Part shown: positions 35,047 to 44,264 of the stretch, one piece after another
Numbering within the stretch: the stretch's first letter is position 1
Layout: each line of letters starts with the position of its first letter
NCBI GenBank assembly: GCA_015066365.1
Contig: SVON01000003.1
Coordinates: forward strand, 1-61,415
Length of the DNA: 61,415 bases
Direction: 5' to 3'
Origin: Oscillospiraceae bacterium
Lineage (GTDB): Bacteria; Bacillota; Clostridia; Oscillospirales; Acutalibacteraceae
The notes under the pieces: model-generated
Told to the model about the DNA's origin: nothing
Seen by the model: only the letters and a program-made list of their open reading frames with translations
The model's database searches: none
Translations under genes and position numbers: made by a program

Positions 35047-35711
35047 ATCCCGGCATAAAAGCCGCTCCACACAGGGGAAACGCTGTCCTGCAGCAGGTCC
35101 TCCTCGGTGGGGCAGCCGTACAGCCGGATTCCGGCAGGGGGCTTGACCACCTGCCCACAGGTGAATAATACGGTATTGTCACAATGCACCAGACTCCCCT
35201 CGTGGAGTCTGGTGCATTCTTTTGTCAGCGCCAACAGCTCCGGGGTGATAAAGGGCTCCGGGGCGGTCACGGCCACCGCCAGCCCCCCCAACCGCTCCTG
35301 CAACCGGACCCACACCGGCTGGCGGGGGCACACCAGGCAGGCATCCCGGAGCAGTCCGGCCAGCGTGACCGAGAGCAGGCGGGGGTGCAACAGGGTGTCG
35401 GTGCCGATGGAGGTGTCCTTGGCCGGAAACAGCAGAAGAGGCTGTCCCAACCCGGCGGCCAACCGTTGTGCTGCCGACAAAAAGGCCTGCAACAGCGGTG
35501 CAGGGTTGCCCCACACCATAGGACGCCCCGCCCCGCCGGCAAGAAGAAACTCCTGCCGTTCCAGCTGCCCCAGTTGGGTCAGCTTCTCCATATATCGCTT
35601 GCGTTCCGGGACAGAGAGCTGGGGCAATGGCGGCTGAGAGAGAAAATACGTGGCGAGCTGTTCCCGCAGGGTGCCCTCGGTGGGGGAGACGGGTGGCTGA
35701 TTCGGCTTCAT
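34944..35711 (-). CDS. Unknown protein, weakly like a degenerate histidine-kinase ATPase domain
   Basis: 255 residues, not firmly recognised. The N-terminal half is helical and Gln/Leu-rich; the segment LHPRLLSVTLAGLLRDACLV.. followed by VWVRLQERLGGLAVAVTA has the order of the N-box region of HATPase folds, but the G-boxes are not clear. AAGGAG is well placed before the ATG at 35711. The Ser-rich C-terminus lies antisense to the acidic tail of the 34123 gene, and a terminator-like hairpin for that gene is inside this frame. The last 30 residues may therefore be fortuitous read-through of a shorter ancestral gene. Confidence 0.6.
   Translation of the reverse strand: MKPNQPPVSPTEGTLREQLATYFLSQPPLPQLSVPERKRYMEKLTQLGQLERQEFLLAGGAGRPMVWGNPAPLLQAFLSAAQRLAAGLGQPLLLFPAKDTSIGTDTLLHPRLLSVTLAGLLRDACLVCPRQPVWVRLQERLGGLAVAVTAPEPFITPELLALTKECTRLHEGSLVHCDNTVLFTCGQVVKPPAGIRLYGCPTEEDLLQDSVSPVWSGFYAGIYSVMMSEASSSSEEDIIKSSPANSSSGSSISST
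35183..35222 (+). terminator. Probable terminator of the 34123 gene, inside the opposite gene
   Basis: Fifteen-base perfect stem 35183-35197/35204-35218 with CCTCGT loop, then CTTTTG, 137 bases past the stop of the plus-strand gene. Confidence 0.7.
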
Positions 35712-35820
35712 AAAAAGGCTCCTTTTTTATTGAATATGGATAGTGTTTTGGACGCAAATCCGACGACTTTGGGCAATTCTCCAAAATTAGTTAAAAATTA
35801 AACAATCTCAAAAGTTGTGC

Positions 35821-35849
35821 TTGCATTTTTTGGCGATTTGCGGTACAAT
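35821..35849 (+). promoter_or_regulatory. GAPDH gene promoter
   Basis: TTGCAT (35821-35826), 17 bases, TACAAT (35844-35849). The leader carries a direct repeat GACTAAAATTT at 35878 and 35890 just before the ribosome site. Confidence 0.82.
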
Positions 35850-35915
35850 AAATCCAGACTGCGGTATTATGAATGCAGACTAAAATTTCGACTAAAATTT
35901 TTGGAGGTATTTATC

Positions 35916-36932
35916 ATGGCTGTTAAAGTTGCAATCAATGGTTTTGGCCGTATCGGCCGTCTGGCTTTCCGTCAGATGTTCGGCGCTGAGGGTTACGAGC
36001 TGGTCGCGATCAACGACCTGACCAAGCCCAGCATGCTGGCTCACCTGCTGAAGTACGACACCGCTCAGGGTCGTTACGACGGTCACACTGTCACCGCCGA
36101 CGACGAGGCCGGCACCATCACCGTGGACGGCAAGGTCCTGAAGATCTATGCCGAGAAGAACGCCGCTGACCTGCCCTGGGGCGAGCTGGGTGTTGAGGTC
36201 GTGCTGGAGTGCACCGGCTTCTACTGCTCCAAGGAGAAGAGCCAGGCTCACATCGATGCCGGCGCCAAGAAGGTTGTTATCTCTGCCCCCGCTGGCAGCG
36301 ACCTGAAGACCATTGTCTTCGGCGTGAACGAGAACACCCTGACCGCTGACGACACCATCATCTCTGCTGCTTCCTGCACCACCAACTGCCTGGCTCCCAT
36401 GGCTAAGGCTCTGAACGATTACGCTCCCATCCAGAGCGGTATCATGACCACCGTGCACGCCTACACCGGCGATCAGATGATCCTGGATGGCCCCCATCGC
36501 AAGGGCGACCTGCGTCGTGCCCGTGCCGGCGCTCAGAACATCGTTCCCAACTCCACCGGCGCTGCCAAGGCCATCGGCCTGGTTATCCCCGAGCTGAACG
36601 GCAAGCTGATCGGCTCTGCTCAGCGCGTGCCCACCTGCACCGGTTCCACCACTCTGCTGGTTGCCGTTGTCAAGGGTAAGGACATCACCAAGGAGGGCAT
36701 CAACGCCGCTATGAAGGCTGCTGCCTCCGAGTCCTACGGCTACAACGAGGATCAGATCGTGTCTTCCGACATCATCGGCATCCGCTACGGTTCTCTGTTC
36801 GATGCTACCCAGACCATGGTGGCTAAGATCGACGAGGATACCTATCAGGTTCAGGTTGTTTCCTGGTACGACAACGAGAACTCCTACACCAGCCAGATGG
36901 TTCGCACCATCAAGTACTTCGCTGAGATGTAA
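35916..36932 (+). CDS. gapA: Glyceraldehyde-3-phosphate dehydrogenase
   Basis: Glycolytic enzyme oxidising glyceraldehyde 3-phosphate with NAD and phosphate. 338 residues: Rossmann start [17 protein letters not shown], catalytic Cys in [10 protein letters not shown], catalytic His in [10 protein letters not shown], and the [11 protein letters not shown] signature at the end. The ATG at 35916 follows GGAGG with good spacing; the frame is open upstream into the promoter, which is not coding. Codon use is strongly biased, as for a very highly expressed gene. A repeat element begins a few bases after the stop. Confidence 0.97.
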   Translation: MAVKVAINGFGRIGRLAFRQMFGAEGYELVAINDLTKPSMLAHLLKYDTAQGRYDGHTVTADDEAGTITVDGKVLKIYAEKNAADLPWGELGVEVVLECTGFYCSKEKSQAHIDAGAKKVVISAPAGSDLKTIVFGVNENTLTADDTIISAASCTTNCLAPMAKALNDYAPIQSGIMTTVHAYTGDQMILDGPHRKGDLRRARAGAQNIVPNSTGAAKAIGLVIPELNGKLIGSAQRVPTCTGSTTLLVAVVKGKDITKEGINAAMKAAASESYGYNEDQIVSSDIIGIRYGSLFDATQTMVAKIDEDTYQVQVVSWYDNENSYTSQMVRTIKYFAEM

Positions 36933-36938
36933 TTGTTG

Positions 36939-37089
36939 GTAACCACTGATTCCATCTTAGGCGCCCTTCTCAGCGGTTGATTTCCCGCCAAAGGGGTCAA
37001 AAGCACTTACCGTATTGCCTGTGTCTTTTGCCTCCCTCTGACGAAAAAACTCCTCGTTGATAACGGCACCACAATGCCTCAGCGGTTAC
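36939..37089. repeat. TIR-bounded repeat, copy B
   Basis: Bounded by GTAACCACTGA (36939-36949) and TCAGCGGTTAC (37079-37089). It shares ordered blocks with copy A at 13932 (CCCTTCTC, TATTGCCTG, TTTxGCCT, CTGACxAAAAA). It sits between the GAPDH stop and its terminator, so it is transcribed with the gene. Together with the two hairpins listed next it accounts for most of the gap 36933-37325. Confidence 0.75.
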
Positions 37090-37117
37090 TAGTTCTCGGT
37101 ATTGTATTACTTGCTGT

Positions 37118-37153
37118 AAAACCCGGCAACTTCGGTTGCCGGGTTTTCTTTTT
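37118..37153 (+). terminator. GAPDH terminator with UUCG tetraloop
   Basis: AAAACCCGGCAAC (37118-37130), TTCG, GTTGCCGGGTTTT (37135-37147), then CTTTTTTC. Confidence 0.94.
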
Positions 37154-37184
37154 TCTTCACGGCTTTTTTTAGTCTTTCCGCTGA

Positions 37185-37225
37185 CGGCGGCAACCTTAGA
37201 TGGAAAAGGTTACCGCCGAATTTTT
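37185..37225 (+). terminator. Second hairpin with T-tract upstream of spoIVB
   Basis: CGGCGGCAACCTT (37185-37197) pairs with AAGGTTACCGCCG (37206-37218, one mismatch), followed by AATTTTT. It may be a backup terminator or an attenuator in the spoIVB leader. Confidence 0.5.
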
Positions 37226-37325
37226 CTTCGCGCAAAAACTGACAAAATCTGTGCCAATTTCCACGATAATCGCCGCTTTCATCGGTTACACTAACCGCAG
37301 AAATCGACGAAACGAGGTGAAACGA

Positions 37326-38552
37326 ATGAAACGTGTTTTGCGCTTTTTTTATTGTTTGGCGGTGGTGTTTTCCGGTTGGAGCCTGTGCGCTGTGGGGTAT
37401 TATAACCAGCAACTGCCGGACCGATACACCGTCAGCCGTGGGCAGACGGTGCAGGTGGGGGATTTGGTCACCAGCCGGACAGCAGGGCTGAGCCGGGCGG
37501 TGCCTGCGCTGGTGCCGGTAGGGGGCGAGTACCGCACCCGCCTTTCTCTGATGGGGGTCATCCCGCTGAAAGAGGTGTCGGTCACCGTCACCGAAGAGAA
37601 AACGGTGATGGTGTGCGGCACGCCCTTTGGCATCAAGCTGTACACCGATGGGGTGCTGGTGGTAAGCCTGACCGACGTGACCACCGCCGCCGGAAAAGTA
37701 AACCCTGCCGCCGCTGCGGGGGTATGCGTGGGGGATGCCGTGCTGGCGGTGAATGGACAAAAGGTCACCACCAGCCGGCAATTATCTAGCCATATCAACG
37801 ATTGCGGCGGTCAAAAAATCACCCTGCGGTTGCGGCGGGACGGGGTGGAGTTTGAAGCCGCCTTTACCCCGGTTCGCCCGGTTGATGAAAGCGGTTACAA
37901 AGCCGGAATGTGGGTGCGGGACAGCGCCGCCGGCGTGGGCACCTTGACCTTCTACGATCCGGCCACCGGGGTGTTTGGCGGGCTGGGACATCCGGTGTGT
38001 GACGTGGATACCGGACGGGAGATGACCCTGGCCTCCGGTGAGATGGTGCCCGCCCGTATTTTTGGGATAGAAAAGGGTAAGGCAGGTGCTCCGGGAGAAC
38101 TCAACGGATGCTTTGAGCCGGGGCGTTTGGGCACCCTGACCCGCAACGGCCGGGATGGGGTATACGGTACGCTGTCTGCCCAACCCTTGTCGGCCCAAAG
38201 TCTGCCGGTGGCCCGGCGACAACAGGTGAAGGAGGGGGCGGCGGAGATCTGGACCACGGTGGACGGCACGCAACCCCAGGCGTATACGGTGGAGATTGAG
38301 CAGATACGGTACAGCGGTCTATCTGCCACCCGCCATCTGGTGGTGCGGGTCACCGATCCCCGGCTTTTGAAAAAGACCGGCGGTATCGTCCAGGGGATGA
38401 GCGGCAGTCCCATCATCCAGGGCGGCAAGCTGGTGGGGGCGGTGACCCACGTACTGGTAGACGACCCCACCCGGGGTTACGGCATTTTTGCAGAGAATAT
38501 GCTGGAAACGGCTCATACAGTAGCCACTGAGGAATTGGCCGCCGCCTCATAA
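37326..38552 (+). CDS. spoIVB: SpoIVB-type serine peptidase (S55)
   Basis: Signalling protease secreted from the forespore that triggers pro-sigma-K processing in Bacillus. 408 residues: N-terminal membrane anchor (about 5-25), a PDZ domain (about 100-180) with GVCVGDAVLAVNGQ, and the S55 peptidase domain with His 222 in FGGLGHPVCD and Ser 359 in VQGMSGSPIIQ. The ending GAVTHVLVDDPTRGYGIFAENML is characteristic. ATG 37326 follows GAGGTG. It is a good marker that the organism can sporulate, or descends from a sporulating lineage. No sigma-G promoter was identified with confidence. Confidence 0.94.
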   Translation: MKRVLRFFYCLAVVFSGWSLCAVGYYNQQLPDRYTVSRGQTVQVGDLVTSRTAGLSRAVPALVPVGGEYRTRLSLMGVIPLKEVSVTVTEEKTVMVCGTPFGIKLYTDGVLVVSLTDVTTAAGKVNPAAAAGVCVGDAVLAVNGQKVTTSRQLSSHINDCGGQKITLRLRRDGVEFEAAFTPVRPVDESGYKAGMWVRDSAAGVGTLTFYDPATGVFGGLGHPVCDVDTGREMTLASGEMVPARIFGIEKGKAGAPGELNGCFEPGRLGTLTRNGRDGVYGTLSAQPLSAQSLPVARRQQVKEGAAEIWTTVDGTQPQAYTVEIEQIRYSGLSATRHLVVRVTDPRLLKKTGGIVQGMSGSPIIQGGKLVGAVTHVLVDDPTRGYGIFAENMLETAHTVATEELAAAS

Positions 38553-38576
38553 TGGCCACCGCATAAATCTCAATCC

Positions 38577-38614
38577 AATAGAAAGCCTATGGCTTCTGCC
38601 ATAGGCTTTCTATT
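38577..38614 (+). terminator. spoIVB terminator
   Basis: AATAGAAAGCCTATGGC, TTCT loop, GCCATAGGCTTTCTATT, then ATTTTT. Confidence 0.93.
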
Positions 38615-38674
38615 ATTTTTGTTAAATTTTTCCATAAAAAAGTGTTTATTATATTATTTTATACTTAAATTACA

Positions 38675-38702
38675 TTGGCTTTTCTTTCGTTTTTGTTACA
38701 AT
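38675..38702 (+). promoter_or_regulatory. Promoter of the pilus operon
   Basis: TTGGCT (38675-38680), 16 bases, TACAAT (38697-38702) with an extended TG at 38694-38695. AT-rich DNA lies upstream. Confidence 0.72.
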
Positions 38703-38754
38703 GAAAGTGAATTAGTATCGGGTTTTGCACCCTAAAGTGCGGGAGGGGATAAAA

Positions 38755-39105
38755 ATGACCCAAAAAGAACTAAAAAAACTCAAACGTTATCAGCTGTTGG
38801 AACTGCTGATTATGCAGATCGAGGAAACGGAGCAGTTGAAACAGCAGTTGGCAGAAATGGAGCAACGCCATCGGGATCAGGAACTGAAGATCTCCAAGCT
38901 CGGCTCCTTGGCGGAGGCGGCGTTGCAGCTCAACGGGGTTATTGACGCCGCCCAAAAGGCCGCCGACCAATATTTGGAAGCGGCGCAGAAGGAGGCAGAG
39001 GCCATCGTGGCCGAAGCCAACCGGAACGCAGAGGAACTTATGCGCCGGGCAGAAAACAAATTGGAATGCGACTCCATCGTTAATGAACAACTGGGACAAG
39101 CTTAA
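38755..39105 (+). CDS. Coiled-coil protein, first gene of the pilus operon
   Basis: 116 residues, almost wholly helical, with heptad-like Leu spacing in two blocks (about 10-45 and 55-105; EETEQLKQQLAEMEQRH, AAQKAADQYLEAAQKEAEA). No signal peptide or membrane segment, so cytosolic. It resembles small DivIVA-like or ATP-synthase-b-like coiled coils but matches no family firmly. GGGAGGGG precedes the ATG at 38755. It is 11 bases upstream of a signal peptidase gene, so it may help position secretion or pilus assembly; this is inference. Confidence 0.75.
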   Translation: MTQKELKKLKRYQLLELLIMQIEETEQLKQQLAEMEQRHRDQELKISKLGSLAEAALQLNGVIDAAQKAADQYLEAAQKEAEAIVAEANRNAEELMRRAENKLECDSIVNEQLGQA

Positions 39106-39116
39106 GGAAGTATGGA

Positions 39117-39800
39117 ATGATGTTAAAGCGAACCGTCGGAAAACATGATAAAAAGAAGCGTCCGATTGAGAAGGCTGCATCGGAGGAACTCAAGCAGGAA
39201 AAGTCCAGACGAGAAGAGGGCAAGCACGAAAAAAAGAGCCTGCCGGAACTGGAACCCCTGCAAAAAGAACTGAAGCGCGAAAAATATAAGCGTCGGTTTC
39301 GCCGGGTGCTCCGCAGTACGGTCAGCGTGCTGGTGGTGGTGGCGGCGGTAGCCGCCTTGATCGCTACGTTGGTGTTGCCGGTGCTGCAGATTGCCGGCAC
39401 CAGTATGGAGCCTAGCCTCAGCGAGGGCGACATCGTGGCGCTGGTTAAATCCGGCGACCTGGAAAACGGAGATCTATGCGCCTTTTACTATTCCAACAAG
39501 GTGCTGATCAAGCGGGTGATCGCCAAGCCGGGGGACTACCTCTGGATGGAGTCGGATGGCACCGTGGTGCTCAACGGTGAGAAGCTGGAGGAGCCCTACG
39601 TCACCAAAAAGGCGTTGGGCGAGTGCGATATAGAGTTCCCCTATCAGGTGCCGGAAAACCACTATTTTGTGATGGGGGATCAGCGCGAGACCTCTATCGA
39701 CAGCCGCAGCAGCACCATCGGCTGCATTGCCGAGGATCAGATCATTGGCAAACTGTTATGCAAATTCTGGCCTTTGACCGAGTTTGAGTGGTTAGCATAA
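39117..39800 (+). CDS. lepB: Signal peptidase I
   Basis: Removes signal peptides from exported proteins. 227 residues: a long, very basic cytoplasmic head (about 1-63, Lys/Glu-rich), one transmembrane anchor (about 66-92), then the catalytic domain with Ser 96 in GTSMEPSL and Lys 132 in IKRVIAKPGD, and the box MGDQRETSIDSR. The Ser/Lys dyad is the bacterial P-type. Placement inside a pilus operon suggests a dedicated peptidase for pilin or adhesin processing, as in other Gram-positive pilus islands. ATG 39117 or 39120 follows AAGGAAG. Confidence 0.93.
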   Translation: MMLKRTVGKHDKKKRPIEKAASEELKQEKSRREEGKHEKKSLPELEPLQKELKREKYKRRFRRVLRSTVSVLVVVAAVAALIATLVLPVLQIAGTSMEPSLSEGDIVALVKSGDLENGDLCAFYYSNKVLIKRVIAKPGDYLWMESDGTVVLNGEKLEEPYVTKKALGECDIEFPYQVPENHYFVMGDQRETSIDSRSSTIGCIAEDQIIGKLLCKFWPLTEFEWLA

Positions 39801-39845
39801 CCCACACGTAACTCGAAAAATCACCGAAGAAAGGAGGCAGATGCG

Positions 39846-42800
39846 ATGCAAAAACAGGAAGTCTATCTGCGCGAAGCAGGTCGACAAAAACAACTGCATA
39901 GACGGCTGTGGCACATTCTCATCTGCCTCTCCTTGGTGGCGGTTCTCTGTGTGTTCTGGGGCTTAAAGATGACCGGTATCACCCTGGCGGGTGAGGCCTT
40001 CTGCGGGAAAGAGGAGCACGTCCACGGCGAAGATTGCCGGGTGCTGCTCTGTCAGCAGGAGGAAACCGAGCAACACGTTCACACGGAGACCTGCTACGAA
40101 CTTACTTGCTCCCGCGAGGAACACATCCATGTAGAGCGTTGTTACAGCGACATCACCGCCGATTTGGAGACCGAGGACGACTGGGAAGCGAGCCTGGCCG
40201 GATTGGAGCGGGGTACCACCACGGCTGAAACCGTGGTGCAGGTTGCCACCTCTCAGTTGGGGGTCGCTGAAAGTGAAACGAACTTTGAGGTGGATGCTCA
40301 CGGTGTACGCCGGGGCATCACCCGCTACGGTCAGTGGTACGGCAACCCCTACGGCGATTGGTCGGCGATGTTTGCCTCCTTCTGCCTGCATTACGCTGGG
40401 GTAGAGGATGTCCCCGCCAACGCCGGTCCGGAGGCGATGCGTCTGGAGTGGGAGAAGGCCGACCTTTATCAGGCGGCAGCGGATTACACCCCTAAGGTCG
40501 GCAATCTGCTCTTCCTTAATCAACAAGCCGGCGACGCCCACACCGGACCGCCGACCGATAGCGTGGCCATCATCACCAACGTGACCAAAATGCAGATTAC
40601 CGCCATTCAAGGCGATGTGGATGGGGTGGTGGCACAGGTCACCTACGCCATCGACGATGCGCGGATTGTGGGTTACGGTCTCGTGCCGGAAACCTCCGAT
40701 TACGTGGCGCTGGCAGAACCGCCGCCCAGGGCGGAGGCGATCGCAAAACAGCAGAATTTCACCACCGCCCTGATGACCGGGGGCGACAGCCTGGTATTCT
40801 ATACCGAATACAATGGTACTACATACGCTATTGACGGCACCGGACGTGCGGTGGAGGTGTATGTGGACAACGGACGCATCTACACGGATCTGGAGGATCC
40901 GGCGCTGCTGCTTTGGACGTCTGCTCGGTATAACAACAGTTCCTACGCTATACAGAACGTAGGCAACGGACGGTATCTGCACCCCTACTACAACAGCAGC
41001 AGTGACAACGGGATCACCACCCCTGGACGCTGGGGTACCTCTACAAGGGCCACCGGCACCGGTGTGAGATTCGAGCATTCCGCCTACATCCGCCTGGATG
41101 CGGCGGCGGGGCAGTTCCGCATGACCCGCAATTCCGGTGAAAACGTCACCTTCCAGGTGGGCGTGGCGCAGAGCTGTACCGTCTGGTTTGACGGTACCTG
41201 CGGCGGTATTATGAGCCTAGGTGGCTCGGACGATACCTGCTATACCGTGACAGCGGGTAGCCGGATGACGCTTCCCAGCCAGTGGAAGTCACCGGCGAAA
41301 TACGATTATACGCTCAAGGGCTGGTACGACATCACCCACAACCGATACTACAAACCGGGTGAAACGGTGGTGGTGGAGGAGAACGCGGTATTCTATGCCG
41401 ACTGGATGGCCACCTCCTATGATGTGGGTACGTTCAACTCCCACGTAGATGAGGAAACCATCAGCACCAACAGCTTTGTTACCACCCGTCTGTTTGATTA
41501 CAGCGTGCTGTTCAATCTCTATTCGGAGCGGGTGGAAAGCACGGTCAATGCCACCGGGCATAGCGAGACCTGGCATCTGATCACCTCCGGCAACAATCCG
41601 TATAACGGAGATCCGACGCTGAACTTCATTCTCCGTGACTGGGATCGGGGCGGCGAAGATATCTCCTATCCCAACGGCCACAACGCCATTAACAACCCCA
41701 CCCAGGCGGGCACGGTCTATCCTGACTTGTATACGGATGTGATCAAGGAACTGCTGTTCAACCCCGAAACCGAAGTATTGGGTAAAACCTATGTGGGCGA
41801 GGGCGATTACCTCTTCCAACTGTGTGAGGATCCGAATCACGACCACTACGGATATTACTACTACAACTCAGAGCGCAACGCCGCCTCCTATAATCAAAGC
41901 GATCAACGCTTCTACGTGTACGATTATTTGGAGTGCACCCGCGATTCGCTCAACGGCAGCGATAACGGAAAATATTCCGACTTCCTGCCGCTGAACTCGC
42001 CCTACACCAACAGAAACGACAAGCAGGTGAGCACCTATACCTACAACGGCGTAGAGGGCGAATACAACGGCACCACCCACTATATGTACGACAGTAAGTA
42101 CAATACCGATAACAACAGCGCCAACTATGTGGGCACCAACTATTGGTTCGGTATGAGCGTGGAGGTGGATTTCTACCTGCCCAATACCCCGGGTACGCAA
42201 GCCGCCGGTGGTGGCTATGGCAACCAGGATGTGTATGGCAAGGATATGCACTTCCGCTTTAGTGGTGACGACGACGTGTGGGTCTTTGTGGATGATAAGA
42301 TGGTGCTGGATCTGGGCGGTCTGCACGGTCGCGAGAGCGGCGACATCAACTTCTCCACCGGTTTGGTCACCGTCAACGGTGTGGTGGATGAAGCCAAGTC
42401 CAGAACCTTGCAGTCCATCCTGGCCGGTGAGCACACCCTGACCCTCTACTATATGGAGCGCGGCAGCTCCTTGTCCAACTGTGCCATCTATTTTAACCTG
42501 GCGCCCCGCTTTGATTTCACCATTCAAAAAGAGGACGTGCTGACCAAGGACGTGCTCAACGGCGCTGAGTTCTCGGTGTATACCGATAAGGCGTGCACCA
42601 CACCTGCCGAATTGTGGCCCAGCAAAGAGGCCCACGATGCCGGTCAGCCCTCCACCAACGTGTTCACCGTCGTGGACGGTGTGGCGCATATGTGGGGTAT
42701 GGGTGCCGGCAATGAGTATTACATCCGGGAGACCAAGCCTCCCGACGATCCCAATTACGGCTATCCCAACGGTATCATATGTCTGTCTTTTGATAAAAAG

Positions 42801-44171
42801 GGCACCGCCAGTTATAACGTGGAGATTTTGGATGATGGCGGGGGCGTTTCCGCCGGCTTTATCGTCCACGGTTTCCGGATCAATGCGGAGACCCAGGAGG
42901 CCTACATCGTGGCTACCAACGCTCCCCATTGGGTGCAGGAGACCACCACGGTACAGGCGATGAAGCGTTGGGAGGATGGCCTTGACCACCAGGGTGAATC
43001 GGTGACGGTGTATCTGACCGTTACCGACCCGGACGGCACCGTCCGTCGGTTGCAGGAGGCAACCTTGTCTGCCGATAACGACTGGCTGATCACTTGGCAC
43101 AATCTGCCCAAGTATCTGGAGGATGGGGCCACCCTTGTGAATTACGGTGTGGAAGAATCCTACGTATCCGGTTATTACAGCGTTGTGGAACAACAGACCG
43201 GACAGTTTGAGATCGTTCACACCACGTGGCAGAATCAAACCACCTTTGCCGACGGTAAGGAGTACCTACTCAAGAATCCTTCCGGTCAGGCGCTGTCCAC
43301 CCAGCAATCCGCTGAGGACACCGGCTACAAATGGGTGTCGGTGGAGGAGGCAATGACCTCGCCGCTGGCCCTGTGGAGAGCGTCTGTGCGGAATAATACC
43401 GTACGGCTGACCAACCGGGCGGGACAGACCGTCACCTTCTATTACGGTAACGGCAGTCCCACCGACTTCTTCGCCTGGAATCGTCATCAAGAGGACAACA
43501 ACTACAAACAGTATCTGACGATGACCAATACCGGCGGCGTAGTCCTGCTGAGCTACAACGGCAACTATATCCGCAACAGCCAGCTCAGCAACGGTAAATA
43601 CGACCGAACCAACCAACAGAGTCAGGCGTTGCGCCTGACCCCCTGCACCCAGGTTGCGAGCACCATAAGGGTGCCCATCGAGGGTGAGGGTTTCCTGATT
43701 ACCAACACACCGTTGGAAAAAGAGACTTCCGTCACCGTGAACAAACAGTGGTCGCTTCCTCCGGATATGGATGCCACCGCTTATGAAAAGTTCCAGATCA
43801 CGGTCAAGCTCTTCGCCAACGGTGCCGATACCGGACGCACCGTTACCCTGACCCTGAAAAACGGTTGGACCGCCGTCTTCCGTGGCCTCCCCTATGAGGA
43901 TGCGGACGGGGTGCCCATCGTTTACACGGTGCAGGAGGTGCATCCGCCGGATCGTTGGTCGGTCAGCTACGGCGACGTACGACCTACGGGAGGTTCGCCG
44001 CCCAACTACTCTGTGACGATCACCAACACCTATATCGTTGGTGGACCGCTCCTACCCACAACAGGCTCGCCAGCCCGATTACTCTATACCCTTTTCGGTG
44101 TCGTGCTGATGCTCGCACCGATGGTAATAGGTTTCGGATTAAGGCGTAAGCGGGAAAGGAGGCGGGAATAG
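39846..44171 (+). CDS. Giant LPXTG surface protein, probable pilus tip adhesin
   Basis: 1441 residues. Signal/anchor (about 21-43); Cys/His-rich repeats EEHVHGEDC, EQHVHTETCYELTC, EEHIHVERCY (56-100); a CHAP-like amidase domain (about 125-282); an InlB-like beta repeat (about 445-522); a fibro-slime/PA14-like domain with FRFSGDDDVWVFVDDKMVLDLGG (about 640-890); Cna-B type domains (about 892-1028, 1034-1125 and 1292-1396); a possible lectin-like insert (about 1130-1270); sorting signal LPTTG (1403-1407), hydrophobic stretch and RRKRERRRE tail. In the CHAP-like domain the expected Cys and His appear as Ser 173 and Ser 239, so it may bind rather than cut peptidoglycan. AAAGGAGG precedes the ATG. 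Confidence 0.92.
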   Translation: MQKQEVYLREAGRQKQLHRRLWHILICLSLVAVLCVFWGLKMTGITLAGEAFCGKEEHVHGEDCRVLLCQQEETEQHVHTETCYELTCSREEHIHVERCYSDITADLETEDDWEASLAGLERGTTTAETVVQVATSQLGVAESETNFEVDAHGVRRGITRYGQWYGNPYGDWSAMFASFCLHYAGVEDVPANAGPEAMRLEWEKADLYQAAADYTPKVGNLLFLNQQAGDAHTGPPTDSVAIITNVTKMQITAIQGDVDGVVAQVTYAIDDARIVGYGLVPETSDYVALAEPPPRAEAIAKQQNFTTALMTGGDSLVFYTEYNGTTYAIDGTGRAVEVYVDNGRIYTDLEDPALLLWTSARYNNSSYAIQNVGNGRYLHPYYNSSSDNGITTPGRWGTSTRATGTGVRFEHSAYIRLDAAAGQFRMTRNSGENVTFQVGVAQSCTVWFDGTCGGIMSLGGSDDTCYTVTAGSRMTLPSQWKSPAKYDYTLKGWYDITHNRYYKPGETVVVEENAVFYADWMATSYDVGTFNSHVDEETISTNSFVTTRLFDYSVLFNLYSERVESTVNATGHSETWHLITSGNNPYNGDPTLNFILRDWDRGGEDISYPNGHNAINNPTQAGTVYPDLYTDVIKELLFNPETEVLGKTYVGEGDYLFQLCEDPNHDHYGYYYYNSERNAASYNQSDQRFYVYDYLECTRDSLNGSDNGKYSDFLPLNSPYTNRNDKQVSTYTYNGVEGEYNGTTHYMYDSKYNTDNNSANYVGTNYWFGMSVEVDFYLPNTPGTQAAGGGYGNQDVYGKDMHFRFSGDDDVWVFVDDKMVLDLGGLHGRESGDINFSTGLVTVNGVVDEAKSRTLQSILAGEHTLTLYYMERGSSLSNCAIYFNLAPRFDFTIQKEDVLTKDVLNGAEFSVYTDKACTTPAELWPSKEAHDAGQPSTNVFTVVDGVAHMWGMGAGNEYYIRETKPPDDPNYGYPNGIICLSFDKKGTASYNVEILDDGGGVSAGFIVHGFRINAETQEAYIVATNAPHWVQETTTVQAMKRWEDGLDHQGESVTVYLTVTDPDGTVRRLQEATLSADNDWLITWHNLPKYLEDGATLVNYGVEESYVSGYYSVVEQQTGQFEIVHTTWQNQTTFADGKEYLLKNPSGQALSTQQSAEDTGYKWVSVEEAMTSPLALWRASVRNNTVRLTNRAGQTVTFYYGNGSPTDFFAWNRHQEDNNYKQYLTMTNTGGVVLLSYNGNYIRNSQLSNGKYDRTNQQSQALRLTPCTQVASTIRVPIEGEGFLITNTPLEKETSVTVNKQWSLPPDMDATAYEKFQITVKLFANGADTGRTVTLTLKNGWTAVFRGLPYEDADGVPIVYTVQEVHPPDRWSVSYGDVRPTGGSPPNYSVTITNTYIVGGPLLPTTGSPARLLYTLFGVVLMLAPMVIGFGLRRKRERRRE

Positions 44172-44264
44172 TCCTTCTTACGATCACGCTTTAATCCTGA
44201 ACCAAAAAACAATGTCAATCAAAAAAGTAAACCCCAAAACCATAAGAAAGAAAGGAAGATCATT

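Noticed and set aside
38755-39105. DivIVA or ATP synthase b subunit for the coiled-coil protein
   Set aside because: It lacks the DivIVA N-terminal membrane-binding motif and any transmembrane segment; only general coiled-coil similarity remains.
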